In this document: piece after piece, positions 8,910 to 18,160 of the stretch
Numbering within the stretch: position 1 is the stretch's first letter
Layout: the number at the start of each line of letters is the position of its first letter
Assembly: GCA_965233855.1 (NCBI GenBank)
Contig: OZ247586.1
Location: 1,116,001 to 1,180,000, forward strand
Reading direction: 5' to 3'
Length of the DNA: 64,000 nucleotides
Source of the DNA: Megaera_A sp965233855
GTDB lineage: Bacteria; Pseudomonadota; Alphaproteobacteria; Rickettsiales; Rickettsiaceae
The notes under the pieces: model-generated
Told to the model about the DNA's origin: nothing
What the model saw: the letters and a program-made list of their open reading frames with translations, nothing else
The model's database searches: none
Position numbers and translations under genes: made by a program

Positions 8910-9662
8910 ATGTTTGATCTAGAAAAACTCGAAAAGAATCGTAAAAAATCAATTGATATAATTCAAGCCTCACATTTTCATGAATTTATTCACGCTGATA
9001 TCATTGACAGACTTGAGCCTCTAGATAAGGATTTCTCTGAAGTACTTATTATAGAACCTGGTATTGAAAAAATGTTAATCGATCAAATTAAAAGCATGTC
9101 TGAAAACGCCAATATCACAATGGCTTCAGCGCTAGAAAACTCCCCCCAGAAAGATAAATATGACTTAATAATTTTTCCACTAGGGTTTCATTGGATTAGT
9201 GATGTAGAAAAATTTCTTGTTAATATCAAAATAATCTTAAAACAAGATGGCATTTTTATATGCAGTTTTCCTGGAGGAGGAAGCCTCAGAAACTTAAGAA
9301 AAAAGCTAATAGAACTTGAAATTTCTAATGCAAAATCTCACACTCCTCATATATCACCTTTTATCCAATTTGAGCAAGTAACTCCTCTTCTACAGCAAGC
9401 AGGGTTTATAGAAAATATTATAGATATGGAACCACTTGAATTGGAGTATAAATCACCTCTTGATCTAATGAAAGCACTAAAAAATCATGGAGAAGCCAAT
9501 ATCTTAACCTCAGGAGCAACTTACTCTATCACAAAGAAAATGTATCAAGAATTAAAAAACTCAACAGAAAATTCATTTTCCGATCTAATTAATCTAATCA
9601 CTTTTATATCGAGCACAAAGAAGAATAGTATAAAACTTAAATATGAACACTACCAGGGATAG
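8910..9662 (+). CDS. SAM-dependent methyltransferase, NDUFAF5/BioC-like
   Basis: This 250-residue protein resembles the class I methyltransferases related to BioC and the mitochondrial complex I factor NDUFAF5. It starts with a FDLEKLEKNRKK segment typical of the NDUFAF5 group. It also has the strand-4 region YDLIIFPLGFHWISDVEKFL and the post-motif IILKQDGIFICSFPGG. The glycine-rich SAM loop is degenerate (LIIEPGIEKML), so cofactor binding should not be assumed. It is coupled to the upstream transglycosylase gene with a 2-bp gap. Substrate is unknown, and biotin synthesis genes are not nearby. Confidence 0.7.
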   Translation: MFDLEKLEKNRKKSIDIIQASHFHEFIHADIIDRLEPLDKDFSEVLIIEPGIEKMLIDQIKSMSENANITMASALENSPQKDKYDLIIFPLGFHWISDVEKFLVNIKIILKQDGIFICSFPGGGSLRNLRKKLIELEISNAKSHTPHISPFIQFEQVTPLLQQAGFIENIIDMEPLELEYKSPLDLMKALKNHGEANILTSGATYSITKKMYQELKNSTENSFSDLINLITFISSTKKNSIKLKYEHYQG

Positions 9663-9771
9663 TAAAATCTACCACTATTTCGCCTCTTTTACTTGTCATC
9701 TTAGCAAAGCTTATGTTATCATCTTTGGTAATAATTTGCTAACAACATTAAATTTGTTTTGAGAGATCCGT

Positions 9772-11169
9772 ATGCAAGAGTTTGATTTAGTCGTTATTGG
9801 TGGTGGTCCTGGTGGATATACTGGCGCAATTAGAGCTGCCCAACTTGGAATGAAAGTTGCGTGCGTTGAAAAATGCAAAACACTTGGAGGAACATGCCTA
9901 AATGTAGGATGTATACCATCAAAATCATTACTAAACTTTTCTGAAAAATACGAAGAATCTAAGGAACATTTTGCTGATATTGGAATTAAAACAAGTGCAA
10001 AACTTGATTTAAAAAAGATGATGTCAAAAAAGGACGAGATTGTTTCCGATCTTTGCAAAGGAATTGAAGGATTATTTGCTAAAAACAAAATAACTAAAAT
10101 AACTGGAACAGGTAAAATCATAGATAACAACACTGTTGAAGTTCAAAACGGATCCAATGTTGAAAAAATAAAAGCAAAAAATATTCTAATTGCTACTGGT
10201 TCTGATGTGATTGATATTCCAGGAATAGAAATTGATGAAAAATCCATTATATCTTCTACTGGAGCACTATCTCTGCAAAAAGTTCCAAAACACTTAATTG
10301 TTATTGGTGGCGGAGTTATTGGCCTTGAACTTGGATCTGTATGGAAAAGGCTTGGGAGCAAAGTTACAGTTATTGAATTTGCAGATCGTATTTCTCCATC
10401 TCTTGATAAAGAAATTGGTAAGAACTTTCATAAGATTCTTGAAAAACAAGGCTTTGAATTCATGCTCAGTACAAAGGTACTTAAAGCCGATAAAAAACTT
10501 GGCGGTATATCACTTACAATAAGCGATGTAGCTGGGTCAAAAGAATCTAAAATATCTTGTGACACAGTTTTAGTTGCCGTAGGTAGAAAACCTAATGCAG
10601 AAGGCTTAGGCTTAAATGAAGCCGGAATTATACTTGATGAGCGCGGCAGAATTAATATTAATGAGCATTTTCAAACAAACATTCCAAATATATATGCTAT
10701 TGGCGATGTTGTTAGAGGCGCAATGCTAGCTCACAAAGCTGAAGAAGAAGCGGTAGCAGCAGTAGAACTCATGAACGGACAAGCTGGGCACGTAAACTAT
10801 GATCTTATTCCTGGAGTGATTTATACATGGCCAGAAGTAGCCTCCGTTGGAGCTACTGAAGAAGACCTAAAGCAAACTGGAGTTGAATACAAAGTTGGTA
10901 AATTCCCATTTTTAGCAAATAGCCGAGCACGCAGCGTAGGAAATACTGATGGTATGGTTAAATTAATCGCTTGCGCAAAAACCGACAGAATCCTTGGCGC
11001 TCATATTATTGGCCCTGATGCTGGTAGTCTAATTGGTGAAGTTGTTGCATATATGGAATTTGGCGGCGCAGCAGAGGATATAGCACGAACCTGCCATGCT
11101 CACCCGACTCTTAATGAGGCGATAAAAGAAGCTGCACTTGCTGTGGACAAGAGAACTATTAATATTTAG
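9772..11169 (+). CDS. lpdA: Dihydrolipoyl dehydrogenase (E3)
   Basis: This 465-residue flavoprotein re-oxidises dihydrolipoamide in the 2-oxoacid dehydrogenase complexes, passing electrons through a disulfide and FAD to NAD+. Visible features are the FAD-binding VVIGGGPGGYTGAIRAAQLG, the redox pair C42/C47 in GGTCLNVGC, the NAD-binding IVIGGGVIGLELGSVW, the FAD motif NIYAIGDVV, and the C-terminal HAHPTLNEA with its catalytic His-Glu pair. Length and motifs are canonical. It is a single transcription unit here, overlapping by 11 bp the 3' end of the convergent PKD pseudogene. Partners E1 and E2 are not in the window. Confidence 0.97.
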   Translation: MQEFDLVVIGGGPGGYTGAIRAAQLGMKVACVEKCKTLGGTCLNVGCIPSKSLLNFSEKYEESKEHFADIGIKTSAKLDLKKMMSKKDEIVSDLCKGIEGLFAKNKITKITGTGKIIDNNTVEVQNGSNVEKIKAKNILIATGSDVIDIPGIEIDEKSIISSTGALSLQKVPKHLIVIGGGVIGLELGSVWKRLGSKVTVIEFADRISPSLDKEIGKNFHKILEKQGFEFMLSTKVLKADKKLGGISLTISDVAGSKESKISCDTVLVAVGRKPNAEGLGLNEAGIILDERGRININEHFQTNIPNIYAIGDVVRGAMLAHKAEEEAVAAVELMNGQAGHVNYDLIPGVIYTWPEVASVGATEEDLKQTGVEYKVGKFPFLANSRARSVGNTDGMVKLIACAKTDRILGAHIIGPDAGSLIGEVVAYMEFGGAAEDIARTCHAHPTLNEAIKEAALAVDKRTINI

Positions 11170-11889
11170 TTTTTCCCTCGATGCGTTTTAATTTGATAAT
11201 GTGTTTTTCTATTCCATTATCATATGACCACCACCCTGTTGCTTCGCGAAAGTCTTTATCAAAAATCATGGAAAACTCCCCTAAACTCTCAGAGTCCTTC
11301 CAGATTCTAAATATTTTTCTATCTTGCTCCATCAAAATAGCATGTATTTCAGAAATACCGTTAAAATCACATATCATCACGGCATGTTTACTTACAAACT
11401 TTATTACATCAATTGGATAAAATTTTATATCTTTCCTCGTCGATGAATTCCACCCTATCCTATATTCAAAATGCGTTAGAGCCTCTCTTAAAGAAGAAAC
11501 TTTTTTGGGCGGATCAATATTTACAAAAACAGATTTTTTAGCTATTTGCCCAGATTCATCTCCAACTGTTAATGTAATATTATAATTTCCAACATTTCTA
11601 AATACATACTCAAACTGAGGGTCAGAAGATATTTCAGTCCCATTAATATACCAAGAATATTTTAAACTCTCCCCTTCGGGATCACTTGAATTAGAACCAT
11701 CAAACTGAATTTTCTTTGGAGGAACCCAGTTAAATCACTATATATCATAACTGGCACTGGAGCACGGTTACTATTCCAACAATGATCTAAAATAAAAGCT
11801 GCAATAGCTGCGCCTATCCCACTATATATAAAAAATATTAGTAAGAATCTGTTGAATTTAAATTCTTTTAAAAGCTCTGTAATAAACAT
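11159..11889 (-). pseudogene. Frameshifted PKD-domain membrane protein
   Basis: Reading from 11889, the first 55 or so residues give an N-terminal membrane segment (LLIFFIYSGIGAAIAAFIL) and end in the wrong frame. A single shift near 11728 restores one open frame to the stop at 11159-11161. The restored protein of about 243 residues contains a PKD-like fold (IQFDGSNSSDPEGESLKYSW, then YNITLTVGDESG) and a C-terminal region with WWSYDNGIEKHIIKL. PKD domains are extracellular beta sandwiches for protein or glycan contact. A one-base sequencing error is possible, but neighbouring accessory genes are also broken, so a pseudogene is favoured. Confidence 0.7.
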
Positions 11890-12079
11890 TTTAAATCACC
11901 CTAATATTTCTTATATTATTTAATTGCGAAAACACACAACCTTAGATAAAAAACTTGTTAGATATTCATTGCTTTTCCTTAATAATAAATAACCACTAAT
12001 ACCCAACACAAGACGCTGATATTTACATATCTTATACCTAAATATGTCCAATATAATAACAAATGCATCCTAGCCTGAT

Positions 12080-12108
12080 TTGACAAAAAATGCAACCAAT
12101 GGTAGAAA
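12080..12108 (+). promoter_or_regulatory. Sigma-70 promoter for the 12194 gene
   Basis: A perfect TTGACA at 12080-12085 and TAGAAA at 12103-12108 are spaced by 17 bp. The predicted start lies about 80 bp before the 12194 ATG, leaving an A/T-rich leader. Apart from this promoter, I see nothing else in the gene-free stretch 11890-12193. Confidence 0.5.
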
Positions 12109-12193
12109 TAAAGTAAGTATTAAATTCTAATTTAATACAAAACCTAAGTGCTAAAAGTTTAAATCAAATTATGCAATCGCATTGGAGGATTTA

Positions 12194-13072
12194 ATGAGCG
12201 TACTGAAAAAATTCACAGAATTAGTATTCCAAAGTAAGAATTATACGTCTTTACAAAAGGCGGTAGCAGAAACAATCGCTCTAAATGAAGTTAGTGATTC
12301 TATAAATACAGCCTTAAAACTATCTGCTGCTCCAACATCAAAAAGTGGCTATTCTTTCGGAGGAAATCAATTAGATCTAATGTTTGTAGATATAATGAAG
12401 AATGCCGTAGATAAAGAAGGAAATAAAATAATAAGTGATAAATTTTTCAATGAGATAGCCAAGCTTAATGATAAAGGTGAGTTAGTTGGAGTATCAGTAA
12501 CGGAGATTGGTGATAAAAGAACCTTAACAAAAAAGCAGATACTGACTATCAACAAAGCTCTTGCAAGTGACTATGGGAAAGAGACAATTACACAAGATTT
12601 TATGAAAGAGATTGTTGATAGGATTAAAAAAGTATCTTCTCTGATTAATACAAAAATCAAATCATCCGAGTTAAAAACATCATTAAAAAAGAGCAAGGCA
12701 TTAATGGTACTTGTTGATTACAATAATCAATTTAATATCTCCCCTAATGGGAAAATGATGAAGTTTTTGAAAAAGGCAGAAAATAATAATAATTTTGGTT
12801 CTGAAAAAATTAAAAACTGGATATTAACCAAAACGACTTATGGAAAAAAGAAACCAGGAGATATACAAAAAAGACAAGGCAGACTAGAAACGGTTTTTAA
12901 GAAATATTACGGCCAATCAGTTCCCAAAAACAGGAATGTTGCTCAAAGTTTGGCAGACGAAATGAGGAATAGACTCAATAAACTCCAAAAAAACTACTCT
13001 CAGCAAAAATGCTATGCAACCCCGCCGACAAGCAGTATATTTAAATCAACTAGAAGAGAGCAATCTAGATAG
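12194..13072 (+). CDS. Hypothetical protein, basic, possibly effector-like
   Basis: This 292-residue protein is not recognised with confidence. The ATG at 12194 is chosen because GGAGGA lies seven bases upstream. The in-frame TTG 12 bases earlier sits before that site. It is Lys-rich with no signal peptide or membrane segment. Residues around 45-60 read SGYSFGGNQLDL, a pattern reminiscent of some phage-type lysozyme-like or peptidoglycan-binding proteins, but this is a weak recollection. A KKNWI-like region (IKNWILTKTTYG) lies near residue 215. It has its own strong promoter and stands alone between two decayed genes, which suggests acquired DNA. Confidence 0.6.
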   Translation: MSVLKKFTELVFQSKNYTSLQKAVAETIALNEVSDSINTALKLSAAPTSKSGYSFGGNQLDLMFVDIMKNAVDKEGNKIISDKFFNEIAKLNDKGELVGVSVTEIGDKRTLTKKQILTINKALASDYGKETITQDFMKEIVDRIKKVSSLINTKIKSSELKTSLKKSKALMVLVDYNNQFNISPNGKMMKFLKKAENNNNFGSEKIKNWILTKTTYGKKKPGDIQKRQGRLETVFKKYYGQSVPKNRNVAQSLADEMRNRLNKLQKNYSQQKCYATPPTSSIFKSTRREQSR

Positions 13073-13320
13073 TATATAGGCCCTCTTCTTGAAAAATAAT
13101 AGGAATATAATATCTCTATTATAACAAGCTCTAAATATACTTATTGCACATCAGAATGATCATGACTTGAATCACCAGCATTTGCATCACCTAAACAATC
13201 AACGTCACCTCCTCCGTGTAAATCAGCAGAAGACGAGCCAACTAATACATCTGAAACACTATCCTGAGCGGATAAATCAGAGATATCAAAATCACCTGAC
13301 ATAAATCTACCGATAATAAT

Positions 13321-14289
13321 AACCCCAACTATGCATAAGAATCTAATTTTACCATTTGATCTAGAGATGGTTTATCAGTTCTAATTTGGTAATTTATGAG
13401 TCCAGCAAATAAGTGAGAAAAAGCGTTGATAGGTGATCTGTGCCTACTATGAATCAAAGTATTCAATGACTTCATAGAGGAGAATATAGTCTCAATAAAA
13501 CTACGACGCATCAACATCATTTTATCTGTAGTATCCATTAAAATATTTTTCATATTCTTTTTGATTTTAGTAATCAAAGTCACTTTTTGTTCAAATAATT
13601 CAGCGGATAGTTTTTTGGATATATACCCTTTATCACCAATAAGTTTACCAGTAATACCTTTCACCATTTCCATAACTGGAGAACGATCATTAACGTTGCC
13701 ACCAGTAATAGTCATACTTACAATTTCTCCGAATGTATTGAGAATAAAGTGCAACTTAAAGCCAAAAAACCAACCAGTAGAAGTCTTGCCTTTTTTAGCT
13801 AATCCTTTAAAAACTTTATGTCTTTTTTCTCGAAGATTATGACAAACAGCCATAGGCGTTGCATCTATAAACATATATTCTGTTACCTTACCTTCAAGGC
13901 TTTTAAGCATGCAAACCACAGCAGGGAAAGCAAGTTTTATTAGTGCTGTAAAGCGATCGTAATGTACTAAGTAGCTGAATAAGTTTCTGTGATTCCTCAT
14001 AAGTTCTAGGTAAAAATATTTAAAGCATGACATTCCAGATTGATGGAAAGCTATCAGGATAGTTATTATTTCTGACAAGCTCATTTTACATGGTTTATTA
14101 CGCTTTCTAATACCACTGGTAATGAGTGTCTTTTTGTACCAATTTTCAAATCCTTTACAAAAATCATCGACAAAGCAGAACAAACTATCGTAATCTATAT
14201 TCATTGGGGTACCTTTTTTAGATTGCAAAAATACAGAATACCCCAATATCACTAGCTATGCAGTCCTTTTCTTATACATAGTTCGGGTT
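13321..14289 (-). mobile_element. IS982-family element, copy 1
   Basis: A 969-bp element with near-matching inverted ends (AACCCCAACTATGCATAAG and, from the other end, AACCCGAACTATGTATAAG) and one transposase gene. It is flanked by AATAAT direct repeats (13315-13320 and 14290-14295), giving a target duplication of about 6 bp. Element limits can slide by a base or two because the ends and target are AT-rich. It is inserted in the tail of the ankyrin pseudogene. The family call rests on transposase type and element size. Confidence 0.9.
13329..14204 (-). CDS. IS982-family transposase, copy 1
   Basis: This 291-residue DDE transposase is identical in protein sequence to the copies at 21.7 and 53.6 kb. 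The start at 14204 is the ATG after the AAAAAAGG box. An upstream in-frame GTG would add 16 residues without a ribosome site. Conserved acidic residues occur in MFIDATPM, in GNVNDRSPV and LIGDKGYIS, and the C-terminal ETIFSSMKSL supplies the glutamate. It is intact and therefore presumably active. The whole reading frame lies antiparallel to the IS481 element next door and parallel to the ankyrin pseudogene it interrupts. Confidence 0.93.
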   Translation of the reverse strand: MNIDYDSLFCFVDDFCKGFENWYKKTLITSGIRKRNKPCKMSLSEIITILIAFHQSGMSCFKYFYLELMRNHRNLFSYLVHYDRFTALIKLAFPAVVCMLKSLEGKVTEYMFIDATPMAVCHNLREKRHKVFKGLAKKGKTSTGWFFGFKLHFILNTFGEIVSMTITGGNVNDRSPVMEMVKGITGKLIGDKGYISKKLSAELFEQKVTLITKIKKNMKNILMDTTDKMMLMRRSFIETIFSSMKSLNTLIHSRHRSPINAFSHLFAGLINYQIRTDKPSLDQMVKLDSYA

Positions 14290-14387
14290 AATAATAAGAA
14301 CTTGGTCTAGACTCATCAATACAATTTCTTGCCAAAAGGATTTATCTGCTACTTTCATGTTAGTATCCATCGCATAATCACTTAATG

Positions 14388-15618
14388 TGTAAAGCTTCAA
14401 ATTTAATCTGACAGAGTGGTAAAAAGAGAGTAATATATTTAGTAGTTGAATATATTGCATTTAACCACTCAAACAAGAGATTAAAAATGAGTCAATTAGA
14501 AAAAATCATCAAACCCAAATTAGGACTTTTAGAATTAGCGAAACAGCTTGGTAATGTAAGTCAAGCGTGTAACGTTATGGGATATTCAAGGGATACCTTT
14601 TATCGTTTTAAAGAATTATATGAAAATGGTGGGGAAGATGCTCTACAGGAAATCAGCCGCAAGAAACCTATCATGAAAAACAGAGTACCTTCTGATGTAG
14701 AACAAGCCGTCATAGATCTTGCTATTTCAAACCCTGCTTTAGGGCAATTACGAGCTAGTAATGAGCTGAAGCAACAAGGTGTTTTAATATCAAGTAGTGG
14801 AGTTCGTTCTATTTGGTTGCGTAATGATTTAGAGACAATGCGTAAGCGTCTAAAAGCCTTAGAAGCTAAATCAGCGCAAGATGGTTGATATTAACTGAAG
14901 AACAGCTAGCAGCTCTTGAGCGGGCTAAAGCTAGCAAAGTAGCTCACGGTGAAATCGAGACTGAGCATCCTGGGTATCTTGGTTCACAAGATACTTACTA
15001 TGTAGGTAATATGAAGGGGGTTGGAAAAATTTACCAACAAACTTTTGTTGATACATATTCTAAAGTGGCGCAAGTAAAACTTTATACTGAGAAATCAGCT
15101 ATTACTGCAGCTGATATACTAAATGATAGAGTGCTGCCATTTTATACAGAACAAGGCCTTAGCATGTTTCGTATACTCACTGATCGCGGTACTGAATATT
15201 GTGGTAAACCTGAACATCATGCCTATCAACTTTATTTAGGAATTGAGAATATTGATCACACAAAAACAAAGGTTCGTAGTCCGCAAACTAACGGTATTTG
15301 CTAGAGGTTCCATAGAACTATGAAACAAGAGTTTTATGATATAGCATTTCGCAAAAGAATATACGGCTCTGTAGAAGAGTTACAAATTGATGTTGATTTA
15401 TGGATTAATAAGTACAATACTCAAAGAACACATTCAGGAAAGCATTGTTATGGAAAAACACCTATGCAAACCTTTCTTGATTCAAAACATATTGCTTTGG
15501 ATAAGAATATTCCTAGCTACGTGAATGAGTGTCAGACACATGATACTCAGAACTTATCTGACAGTAATTATGCTGTATGATAAGTAGCTATCTGTCAGAT
15601 CAAGTGTAGAGTTTTACA
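14388..15618 (+). mobile_element. Decayed IS481-family element
   Basis: The 1231-bp element begins TGTAAAGCTTC and ends in its imperfect inverted repeat. 22 of the 28 terminal bases match, including the shared ATCTGACAGA. CTTAATG at 14381-14387 and 15619-15625 is a 7-bp target duplication. It lies within the ankyrin gene about 90 bp from the IS982 insertion. Its transposase gene is broken, so it cannot move without help from another copy. Confidence 0.85.
14487..15580 (+). pseudogene. Broken IS481-family transposase
   Basis: Three consecutive pieces together make one IS481-type transposase of about 364 residues. Piece one (14487-14888) is the helix-turn-helix part, with NVSQACNVMGYSRDTFYRF. 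A one-base deletion near 14884 shifts the frame after SAQDG. Piece two (from 14885) holds the DDE core (TFVDTYSK, LTDRGTEYCG) and ends at TAG 15302-15304, inside the normally invariant NGICERFH motif, so a glutamate codon has become a stop. Piece three (15305-15580) continues in the same frame with RFHRTMKQEFYD and the C-terminal NTQRTHSGKHCYGKTPMQTF. Two independent lesions argue for a dead gene rather than programmed frameshifting. Confidence 0.88.
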
Positions 15619-16841
15619 CTTAATGAACTATCTCTAGCTGCTGCTATATATTTTGTAGTTTTTGGATCAATTACTGTTCCAAGACTCTCAAGGCCTTCAA
15701 CAGCTTCTATATCAAAACCACTTATATCTGCACCATTTTTTACTAAAACATAGAACATTTCAGACATATTCAACTTTGACTGCATCGCAAGAATAATCGG
15801 CAATATCCCATCAGATATTGGAATATTTGGATCTCCACCTGATGCTAAAAGAATACTCAAAGTTTGCTCTTGTCCTGCTTGAATCGCGCGATGAACATCA
15901 TTCATTCCATCTTCGCCAATAGCATTTATCTCATCAGAAATATCTGCATTTGCACCAAGCAAACATAAAGCTACACCATTTGCTGGCTCAAGGGATTTTA
16001 ATCTATCATACGTAGTTATACCTTCACCATCTGCTCTTGCTATATCATAGCCAGCTTGAATCAAGGCAATCATCATCTTTGTATATTTTGGTGTGTTTTG
16101 CATAGCCGCGCCAGAGAACAAATTACCACCATATTTATTAGCTTCTGGTATTGAACTATCCTTGACATATTGAACAACAATCTCAATATCACACTCGGAG
16201 AAAGCTTTTCCAATATCTATCTCCTCTTCTTCAGCTTTAAAAACAATTAAAGAAGTCTCATGCTGTTCTGCATACTCAGCTTTAACAATCTCAGTATCAG
16301 AAAATACTATTCCTAAATCCTTTACGAAACTTTCTCCTACATTTAACTGAGATAAAATATTAACACCATGCTTCGCAACCGCACCTACAAGCGCCGTCAT
16401 ATCTGGCACCCATTGCAATAAGAGTCTTTGTAAGCTCCACTGCTTTTGTTTTATGCTGAATTGCATACATTACAGCGCTCATCCCGCTGACTTTAGCATC
16501 TAAATCCGCACCCAGCCTTGCAAGAAGCAATAATGTTTCAACATGACCACCTTGCACAGCAAGAATTGCAGGAGTAAATCCATCAAATTCATCCTGGATT
16601 CTATAGCTGCATTTATATCATCTCCACTTTGCGCAAGAGTAAAAACATCCCTCGTGTTACCATTACTAGCTAATAAATGCACTAGTAACCAGCCATTATC
16701 AATTTTTGGTGCTTGAGTAGTTTCTTTTGACATGGTTTTTAATTAACAATTATATTAACAATTGTTTGCATTAGTATTATGCCAAGGAGATCATCATAAA
16801 ATTTTATTGCAAATGCCTAGTTAAAATCCATACAAAACATT

Positions 16842-16868
16842 AAATAAGCTGTTTAAACAGCTTATTTT
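16842..16868 (-). terminator. Palindromic terminator after DUF2610 gene
   Basis: A perfect 13-bp inverted repeat (AAATAAGCTGTTT and its complement) is centred at 16854/16855 and overlaps the DUF2610 stop codon. The flanking T and A runs allow it to act on either strand. It probably separates the DUF2610 gene from the ankyrin pseudogene downstream. Confidence 0.55.
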
Positions 16869-17332
16869 TGTTCCAGTTCTTCTTCTGCATCTTCGTCCGA
16901 TATATCGACAGGAGTATCCTCTTCTATATGACCACCTTCAGATGCCATATCTTCAACCGATTCTGCTATATCATGTTCATGATGATCGTCGATTTCATGC
17001 CTTTCTGGCTCTTCCTCATATTCTTCTTGAACCGGTTCAGCCGTTATTTCTCCACTACTTGCAGCTGCTTCTGATTCCAAAGCTGCTTGTTGCTCATCCG
17101 TTCCAAGAGCATAAACACAAAGCTCTTCAAGTGAAACACCATTTTTCTCAGCAAGCTCTTGCAACTGCGTGACTGCTTCCATAACTTCACCTGGAATCAT
17201 ACCACCACGAGCTTTAGAAAGCCAATCAGCTTGAAAGTGCAATGGATGATGCCCATGCTCAGGTTTACCAATAAAAATTGTAAAAGGTGACATTTGCCCA
17301 CCAAAATCACAGTTTATCGTAAATTTTTTCAT
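16862..17332 (-). CDS. DUF2610 family protein
   Basis: This 156-residue protein matches the DUF2610 family that I know mainly from Rickettsiales. The conserved N-terminal domain reads FTINCDFGGQMSPFTIFIG, HPLHFQADWLSKARGG and IPGEVMEAVTQLQELAEKNG, ending in EELCVYAL at about residue 77. The C-terminal half is a strongly acidic, presumably disordered tail with many Glu and Asp and a His-rich patch (DDHHEHD). Function is unknown. It is a single gene followed by a palindromic terminator. The presence of this family is one of the better taxonomic clues in the window. Confidence 0.85.
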   Translation of the reverse strand: MKKFTINCDFGGQMSPFTIFIGKPEHGHHPLHFQADWLSKARGGMIPGEVMEAVTQLQELAEKNGVSLEELCVYALGTDEQQAALESEAAASSGEITAEPVQEEYEEEPERHEIDDHHEHDIAESVEDMASEGGHIEEDTPVDISDEDAEEELEQK

Positions 17333-17419
17333 AGCACTACTTTTAGCTTAACTTAATGATATTCTAATTACATAACTAATAATAGTAATTGAAAAAAACT
17401 TAGGATAAAACAATTTTTA

Positions 17420-18160
17420 CTATAATAGCTGCTTTATTTTTTCATGTAGTTTGAAGTTTGACGCGACAAGGTTATCACCAATAATTCCGCATGCGCCACC
17501 AGCTTCGCCCATAAATAACTGAATTCCAGGTGATGCTATATCTCTAGGAGTCATAATCATTGCATCAATTTTACCCCTAATAACTTGTGACAACGAATAT
17601 GCATATGAATCAAAAAGCCTAATATTAGAAGAAATAGATTGAGCAGATTCGAGCTTATCATAGGAAGGAGCTATAACTATATCTTTTACATTAGTTTGAC
17701 CAGAGACTCTGGCTCTAGAAGCACCAGTAACATTCGAAGCTAATCTTTCAACCCAAGACCCTTTACCTTTTTCAGCATAGTAAATCTCACCGAAGGCAGG
17801 AAAATTAATCACTGATCTTTCCGCGCTAATTTTTCCATCTTTTTTCGTAACAATGGTCGCCATAATTGCAAAAAATGGCAATGCCCTTTCAAAATTACCA
17901 AGACCATCAAGAGTCTCAACTAATACGGCTTGACCAGTAAAGTCAATAGAAGCTACTTCACTATTATTAAACACAACTGTCTTATAATATTTTCCCAAAG
18001 ACTCATGCAAAGTTTGAAAAGCCTTCCCACATGATTTCTGGCAAAAAGAAGCTTTACTTTTTTCAGAAGCTTGTAAATTCTCTAATTCAAAAAAATCTCT
18101 TTGTAACGACCTTGAAGCCTTACGCGTAGCATCTACTACTAAACCAGTATCTCCTTGCAT
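17420..18160 (-). CDS. Inositol-monophosphatase-like protein (SuhB-like)
   Basis: This 246-residue protein has the fold signature of the inositol monophosphatase family, but the key metal site is altered. The usual DPxDGTxNF motif is read here as ETLDGLGNF, so the first aspartate is replaced by glutamate. The C-terminal PRDIASPG keeps one aspartate, followed by FMGEAGGACG. Catalysis may therefore be reduced, lost or changed. In E. coli SuhB also acts in rRNA antitermination, which does not require phosphatase activity. The start codon overlaps the efp stop by one base (TAATG), so the gene is translationally coupled to efp in the secF, efp, suhB order. Confidence 0.8.
   Translation of the reverse strand: MQGDTGLVVDATRKASRSLQRDFFELENLQASEKSKASFCQKSCGKAFQTLHESLGKYYKTVVFNNSEVASIDFTGQAVLVETLDGLGNFERALPFFAIMATIVTKKDGKISAERSVINFPAFGEIYYAEKGKGSWVERLASNVTGASRARVSGQTNVKDIVIAPSYDKLESAQSISSNIRLFDSYAYSLSQVIRGKIDAMIMTPRDIASPGIQLFMGEAGGACGIIGDNLVASNFKLHEKIKQLL

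Larger units (their letters stand above)
13141..16733 (-). pseudogene. Ankyrin-repeat gene broken by two IS elements
   Basis: Ankyrin-type segments such as GGHVETLLLLARLGADLDAK, LCLLGANADISDEIN and TLSILLASGGDPN mark an ankyrin-repeat protein. Two compensating indels (near 16600 and 16400) throw the middle of the N-terminal part out of frame. At 15618 the frame runs into an IS481-family element. Excising that element and one 7-bp target copy joins base 15619 to 14380 in frame. Excising the IS982 element and one 6-bp target copy joins 14290 to 13314, again in frame, reaching a TAA at 13143-13141. The restored gene would encode about 459 residues with an acidic tail (SGDFDISDLSAQDS). Ankyrin proteins of rickettsiae are often host-directed effectors. 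Confidence 0.8.

Noticed and set aside
14272..14460. A 62-codon minus-strand frame between the two insertion sequences
   Set aside because: It runs from IS481 into the end of IS982. Its middle is the ankyrin tail read in the restored frame, so it is not a separate gene.
14884..14890. Programmed frameshift in the IS481-family transposase
   Set aside because: No slippery heptamer was evident, and a separate nonsense codon in the same gene points to decay.
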